Below the pieces are notes generated by a model. The model searched no databases, was not told where the DNA came from, and saw nothing but the letters and a program-made list of their open reading frames with translations. From an uncultured Filifactor sp. (lineage in GTDB: Bacteria; Bacillota; Clostridia; Peptostreptococcales; Filifactoraceae), in NCBI GenBank assembly GCA_947254385.1, contig CAMYCP010000031.1, positions 1-10,318 of the forward strand: a stretch of 10,318 bases of DNA, written 5' to 3'. The position numbers and the translations under genes were made by a program. Below are positions 7,169 to 10,318 of the stretch, one piece after another; the first letter of the stretch is position 1; every line of letters starts with the position of its first letter.

Positions 7169-8499
7169 TATACATTTTTTCATCCTACAATGAAGAATAC
7201 CTCTTGTTTTTGACCGTAGCGGCACTTTTATTTTTTATATTTGAAGTAAACTATGTACTCCTAATCTATAAAGATACAATTAAAAAACTGTTTGAAAGCT
7301 CCATTGTGCTTTATGCCGTCACAATTTCCGCAGTACTTAAAAAAATATCCCTTTCGATGAGATATTCAATAGTGAATTTAAATAACGCCGACGTTATATT
7401 CATGGTATCTTCCATTGTAATCATTATATTAAGCATCATATGTATAAAAAAACTCAACGAAAAGATTGTGTTAAGCGCCGTTATGCCTATAATTTTAATG
7501 CTTGTATTCATAAATAACGTGATGTTTTTATTTATGTTGACTTTCAGCGTATTTTTCTATATTTTAAGAGCGGTAAATTTAACTCTGTCCGAAAAGAAAA
7601 AAAGAGAAAATAAACTGGACGTCGGGTGTTTCAGACCCCTGCTTTACAGTATGAAAATCGGGGTTATATTTTATAACAACAGGGGCGAAATTTTAATATG
7701 CAACCCTAAAATAATATATCTGACACGCAAGATAAACGGCAGATTTTATAACGATGCACGCAAAAATCGTGACGTGTGGCTTAAAAATAAAATAAGAGAA
7801 GTGGACGGAAAAATTTATAAAGCGGTAACCAACGACAGAAAAAACTACCACGAACTCGTTTTGTACGACATAACAGAAGAAATGAGCCTTAACGGGCAAA
7901 TAAAAGAAAACAACGAAAAAATTGCCGAAGAAAATGAAAGCGTATTAAAAGCGTTGAGAGATGCCGAAAAAATCGGGAAAATAACTTTTGAAAGAAAAGT
8001 ATTTCACAAAATACACGATTACATGGGAAGTAAACTTTGTGTGATAGAACGCATGATAAAAGAAAATCCGAACCGTGACATAAACGAACTTATCAGCGTT
8101 ATCTCGGAGCTTAAAATACCCGTGCATAACGCTGAATTGTCGGCAAAAAAAGAAATAGAAGAACTGAATGAAGAACTCTTGAAAATTGACATGAATATAA
8201 ATTTCAGCGGATATTTTAATAAAAATGCGCAAACTTCAGCCGATGTCATAGCTATAATACGGGAAAGCGTGATAAACGCCGTAAGACATAGCGAATCCGA
8301 CACCATATACATATATTCGGACGAAAAAACTCTCGTAATAGAAAACAGTATCGACACCAAAATGGAAATCACCGAGGGTAACGGCATGAGGATAATTAAG
8401 AAAAAAGCCGAAAGTATGGGCGCAAAGTGTGCATTTGAAATAAGCGACAAATTCATTGTAAAAATAAGTTACGGCGAGGCGTGGAATGTGGTAAAATAA
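7165..8499 (+). CDS. Membrane sensor histidine kinase, NarL/DesK-like class
   Basis: A 444-residue integral membrane kinase. About five hydrophobic segments occupy residues 8-137. A PAS-like domain follows (about 155-238; MKIGVIFYNNRGEILICNP, ending VLYDITEE), then a coiled-coil helix (240-275). The dimerisation/phosphoacceptor helix holds KVFHKIHDYMGSKL, with H284-D285 the predicted phosphorylation site. The ATPase domain keeps the N-box RESVINAVRHS (366-376, N371) and a short G-box EGNGMRIIKKKAESMGA (404-420), typical of the kinases that pair with LuxR-type regulators. The start ATG overlaps the upstream sensor stop as ATGA, with ACGGAGT 5 nt before it, so the two are translated together and probably made in equal amounts. 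I infer that it forms a hetero-complex with that sensor and phosphorylates the regulator at 8661. The ligand is unknown. Confidence 0.88.
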   Translation: MIYIFSSYNEEYLLFLTVAALLFFIFEVNYVLLIYKDTIKKLFESSIVLYAVTISAVLKKISLSMRYSIVNLNNADVIFMVSSIVIIILSIICIKKLNEKIVLSAVMPIILMLVFINNVMFLFMLTFSVFFYILRAVNLTLSEKKKRENKLDVGCFRPLLYSMKIGVIFYNNRGEILICNPKIIYLTRKINGRFYNDARKNRDVWLKNKIREVDGKIYKAVTNDRKNYHELVLYDITEEMSLNGQIKENNEKIAEENESVLKALRDAEKIGKITFERKVFHKIHDYMGSKLCVIERMIKENPNRDINELISVISELKIPVHNAELSAKKEIEELNEELLKIDMNINFSGYFNKNAQTSADVIAIIRESVINAVRHSESDTIYIYSDEKTLVIENSIDTKMEITEGNGMRIIKKKAESMGAKCAFEISDKFIVKISYGEAWNVVK

Positions 8500-8517
8500 A
8501 GAGAAAGTTCACCGAGT

Positions 8518-8608
8518 ATCTCTAAAAATTAAAAAGTGGAATTTTAAATATTGTAAAATCAATATTTTATTTTTTAAGGAAAATTTTTATAGGTTTCCTA
8601 ATATAAAA
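8518..8608 (+). repeat. Copy B of the ~90-nt palindromic dispersed repeat
   Basis: This is the inverted counterpart of 2071-2160, with the exact 15-nt block at 8518-8532 and the exact 26-nt block at 8550-8575. The centre TAAATATTG-TAAAAT-CAATATTTTA is a near-perfect small hairpin, and CTCTAAAAATT can pair with AAATTTTTATAGG at the other end. It fills most of the 161-nt gap between the kinase and its response regulator. A further inverted pair, GTGGAATTTTAAATA (8536-8550) and TATTTTAAATTCCAT (8614-8628), is specific to this copy. No terminator with a T-run is evident. Confidence 0.8.
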
Positions 8609-8660
8609 TTTACTATTTTAAATTCCATGTTTTCTTGAAAAATATTTAAGAGGAAAAGAT

Positions 8661-9287
8661 ATGATACGCTTGCTGCTTGTAGATGATCAGAGCTTGAGTC
8701 TGAGCTTTTTGGAGAGTTGTTTTTCTGATAAAAACAACTATGAAATAATCGGCGCGATAAAAGAGGCGGGATTTGCCTACACGTGGTGTGCCAAAAAAGA
8801 GATAGATGCCGTAGTTATGGACATACAGACAAAGGAAGACGACATAAACGGCATAAAGGTTGCGGCAGAGATAAAATCCGATTTTCCGGACATAAAAGTC
8901 ATGCTGATAAGCGGGTTTGACGAAGTGTCATACGTAGATAGATGTAAAAAAGCGGGAGCGGACGGTTTTGTCTCCAAAGACAACACAATAGATTTTTTTA
9001 AAGAGGCGCTGGATAAAATAGTAAACGAAAATCAAAAAGTTTTTCCGGAAAAGTTGCCGCAGATCCCCGTGATAGACGGCGAAAACGATTTAACGGAAAG
9101 AGAAGTTGAAATATTGCGCCTTGTGTGCATGGACTTTTCAAACAAGGAAATCGCAGACAAACTCTTTATAACACCGAACACCGTAAACTACCACATCAAA
9201 AATTTACTCAGAAAAACCGGCAAAAAAGGACGCACCGGACTTATAGCATACGTGATAGCCGGCGGTTGGATAAATCCCGATCTGTAA
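8661..9287 (+). CDS. NarL/LuxR-family response regulator
   Basis: A 208-residue cytoplasmic transcription regulator. The receiver domain (1-120) has the acidic pair D8-D9 (LLLVDDQ), the phosphoacceptor D54 (VVMDIQ), S84 (LISG) and K106 (VSKDN), so it should be phosphorylatable. The C-terminal LuxR-type helix-turn-helix (about 143-206) reads LTEREVEILRL, then FSNKEIADKLFITPNTVNYH and IKNLLRKTGKKGRTGL, the standard DNA-binding layout. AAGAGGA lies 6 nt before the ATG. It is the natural partner of the kinase ending at 8499; the 161-nt gap carrying repeat B suggests either a long operon spacer or an independent promoter, but I see no well-formed one. A clear terminator follows. Target genes are unknown; the lipoprotein unit just downstream is a reasonable candidate. 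Confidence 0.93.
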   Translation: MIRLLLVDDQSLSLSFLESCFSDKNNYEIIGAIKEAGFAYTWCAKKEIDAVVMDIQTKEDDINGIKVAAEIKSDFPDIKVMLISGFDEVSYVDRCKKAGADGFVSKDNTIDFFKEALDKIVNENQKVFPEKLPQIPVIDGENDLTEREVEILRLVCMDFSNKEIADKLFITPNTVNYHIKNLLRKTGKKGRTGLIAYVIAGGWINPDL

Positions 9288-9291
9288 AATA

Positions 9292-9326
9292 AAAAAAACT
9301 ACTCATGCAGGTAGTTTTTTTATTTT
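9292..9326 (+). terminator. Rho-independent terminator after the response regulator
   Basis: AAAAAACTAC and GTAGTTTTTT form a 10-bp stem around the 8-nt loop TCATGCAG, followed by TATTTT. It lies five bases after the response regulator stop and marks the end of the signalling operon. Confidence 0.88.
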
Positions 9327-9337
9327 GCACAAAACTA

Positions 9338-9343
9338 TATAAT
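9338..9343 (+). promoter_or_regulatory. Candidate -10 box for the lipoprotein unit
   Basis: A perfect TATAAT lies just after the terminator and about 125 nt before the lipoprotein ATG. The -35 region (near 9315) is only a T-run that belongs to the terminator, and no extended -10 is present, so the call is weak. If used, the transcript would begin near 9350 and include the hairpins at 9371-9437. Confidence 0.35.
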
Positions 9344-9370
9344 ATTCACAAGTTAAACAAAATATTTTTT

Positions 9371-9437
9371 TACCGAATAATTTTGGAAAATTTTGTTCGG
9401 TATAAACCTCCGATTTTTCGGAAACGGTAGATTTTTT
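9371..9437 (+). promoter_or_regulatory. Structured leader or operator upstream of the lipoprotein gene
   Basis: TACCGAA (9371-9377) and TTCGGTA (9396-9402) are perfect inverted repeats around an inner AATTTT-GG-AAAATT stem. A second hairpin TCCGA-TTTT-TCGGA occupies 9409-9422. CGGTA occurs again at 9425-9429, followed after GA by a run of six T (9432-9437). TACCG could thus pair with either CGGTA, giving two mutually exclusive structures, the distal one followed by a T-run like a terminator. It may alternatively be a protein operator (a 32-nt dyad). No known riboswitch class is recognised. Confidence 0.5.
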
Positions 9438-9467
9438 CAATAAAAAATTAAAAAAAGGAGAATTAAC

Positions 9468-10034
9468 ATGAAAAAGAGAATTTTAGCGTCGTTGGTAGCA
9501 TTAATCGCTTTATTCGCTCTTACCGCTTGCGGTGGTAAAGACAAAAACAAAGATTATTACGGCACGTGGAATGTTTTTTATATGAAAACGGGCAGTGGAG
9601 AAGATGCAATGGATATGGCATTTGAAAGAGGCGTGAGCGGAGATAACCTCCTTCAGGTTGTAATAAATGAAGACGGCACAATGACTACAAATTTGGATGA
9701 AGAGGGTGATGAACCCGCTAAGTTCGAAAATACCGATACCGGTATCAAAGTTGACGAAGGCGACGGCTCGGTTATGGAACTTACTTATACTGACGGTATA
9801 CTGAAAGGCAACCTCACAAGTGAAGGAGATACTACGGAAATGTACCTTTACAAGGAAGGCAGCGAACCGTCCGCTAAAGAAAAAGAACTTTCCGCTAAAG
9901 CGTCCGTTACCATTAAAAAAGACGGAGAAATGAAGTTCAAAGACGGCGGAGAAGAACCCCCCGCTGAAGAAACGACGGAAGAAAATACCGAAGAAACTAC
10001 TGAAGAAACTACTGAAGAAACTCCCGCCGAATAG
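9468..10034 (+). CDS. Small secreted lipoprotein of unknown function
   Basis: A 188-residue lipoprotein. The signal peptide (MKKRILASLVALIALFALTA) ends in the lipobox LTAC, so Cys21 is the lipid-modified residue and the protein should be anchored on the outer face of the membrane. The mature part (about 30-130) begins YYGTWNVFYMK and has alternating short strands with polar turns (INEDGTMTTNL, YTDGILKGNL), which looks like a small beta-barrel or lipocalin-like fold of a type seen in many uncharacterised Bacillota lipoproteins. The end (about 160-188) is an acidic Glu-Thr repeat tail. AAAGGAG lies 7 nt before the ATG. No terminator is seen before the next gene 48 nt downstream, so they may be co-transcribed. 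I do not recognise a function. Confidence 0.85.
   Translation: MKKRILASLVALIALFALTACGGKDKNKDYYGTWNVFYMKTGSGEDAMDMAFERGVSGDNLLQVVINEDGTMTTNLDEEGDEPAKFENTDTGIKVDEGDGSVMELTYTDGILKGNLTSEGDTTEMYLYKEGSEPSAKEKELSAKASVTIKKDGEMKFKDGGEEPPAEETTEENTEETTEETTEETPAE
9966..10025 (+). repeat. Five 12-nt in-frame repeats coding an acidic Glu-Thr tail
   Basis: Units start at 9966, 9978, 9990, 10002 and 10014 with consensus GAAGAAACTACT, and the third and fourth are identical. Each codes for E-E-T-T or a close variant. The period is a multiple of three, so gain or loss of a unit would keep the frame and change only tail length. Confidence 0.85.
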
Positions 10035-10082
10035 ATTTATTAAGCTCTCGTTTGATAAAGTGATTAAAGATAGGTAAAGGCA

Positions 10083-10318
10083 ATGAAAAAAGAGATTATT
10101 ATATTTATGAAAACTTTATTTATTGCGCAGAGCTTAAAAAGAGAAATTGAAACGGACGGAGAATACAGGAGCGCAATAATAAGTGAATACGAAAATCCGG
10201 ATGTAATATTCCTGGACAAATATCCGTCCATTATAATATTGGAGGCTAAGGGAGGGCTTTCATTTCCCATATATAAATCCATACATATATGCGAAAAACT
10301 TAAAACCGCCTTTTCCAT
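10083..10318 (+). CDS. Partial atypical response-regulator receiver domain (start only)
   Basis: Only the first 78 residues are in the window; the frame is open to the edge. The pattern of hydrophobic strands resembles a receiver domain (EIIIFMKTLFIAQSLKRE, then PDVIFLDKYPSIIILEAKGG). When aligned to the regulator at 8661, the phosphoacceptor D54 corresponds to E54 here (IIILEA) and the acidic pair D8-D9 is replaced by F8-M9. If it is a receiver, it should not be phosphorylated normally and may be locked in one state. AAAGATAGG lies 8 nt before the ATG. It follows the lipoprotein gene by 48 nt with no terminator. It probably continues into a DNA-binding domain, but this is not visible. The receiver call rests on a weak resemblance; that it is a real gene is more certain. 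Confidence 0.65.
   Translation, partial: MKKEIIIFMKTLFIAQSLKREIETDGEYRSAIISEYENPDVIFLDKYPSIIILEAKGGLSFPIYKSIHICEKLKTAFS

Noticed and set aside
8019..8456. 145-codon minus-strand open frame opposite the kinase core
   Set aside because: It is antisense to the H-box, N-box and G-box region of the kinase, which is clearly the real gene.
2071..8608. The two inverted repeats as ends of a composite transposon
   Set aside because: No transposase or integrase lies between them, and the enclosed genes have housekeeping-type composition, so I report only a dispersed repeat pair.
10064..10318. 84-codon minus-strand open frame at the window end
   Set aside because: The plus-strand frame starting at 10083 has a ribosome site, follows the lipoprotein gene closely and has receiver-like strands, so it is the better call.

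Overview
The window looks like a chromosomal segment of a low-GC, anaerobic Bacillota bacterium, probably a clostridial lineage. Supporting signs are the AT-rich intergenic DNA, strong AGGAGG-type ribosome binding sites, a SufU-type Fe-S scaffold, a flavodoxin-ferredoxin fusion, a NlpC/P60 wall hydrolase and a NarL/LuxR-type two-component system. I cannot name the genus from the sequence alone.

Left part (1-1820, minus strand): a two-gene operon. A secreted NlpC/P60 cysteine peptidase with a Lys/Glu-rich repeat linker overlaps by 4 nt (ATGA) a flavodoxin-like protein with two [4Fe-4S] ferredoxin motifs. A TGG-TATAAT extended -10 promoter lies about 100 nt upstream. About 500 nt of AT-rich DNA follows, ending in the first copy of a ~90-nt palindromic repeat.

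Middle (2186-4767, plus strand): a solitary SufU-like gene, an unusual hairpin, a secreted 5'-nucleotidase/2',3'-cyclic phosphodiesterase-type enzyme with a duplicated C-terminal stalk-type domain, and a strong symmetric terminator.

Right (4853-9326, plus strand): a three-gene signalling module. The first gene encodes a secreted ectodomain, seven predicted membrane segments and a kinase-like tail in which the histidine, N-box and G-box are lost. It overlaps (ATGA) a second sensor that keeps those motifs. A LuxR-type response regulator follows after a gap holding the second, inverted copy of the ~90-nt repeat. The simplest reading is a split sensor: gene 1 senses, gene 2 phosphorylates, gene 3 regulates transcription.

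End (9327-10318): a small lipoprotein preceded by a leader with mutually exclusive hairpins, then a partial gene for a receiver-like domain whose phosphoacceptor Asp is Glu and whose acidic pair is missing. The most interesting items are the catalytic/pseudokinase sensor pair, the inverted repeat pair, the lipoprotein leader and the atypical receiver.
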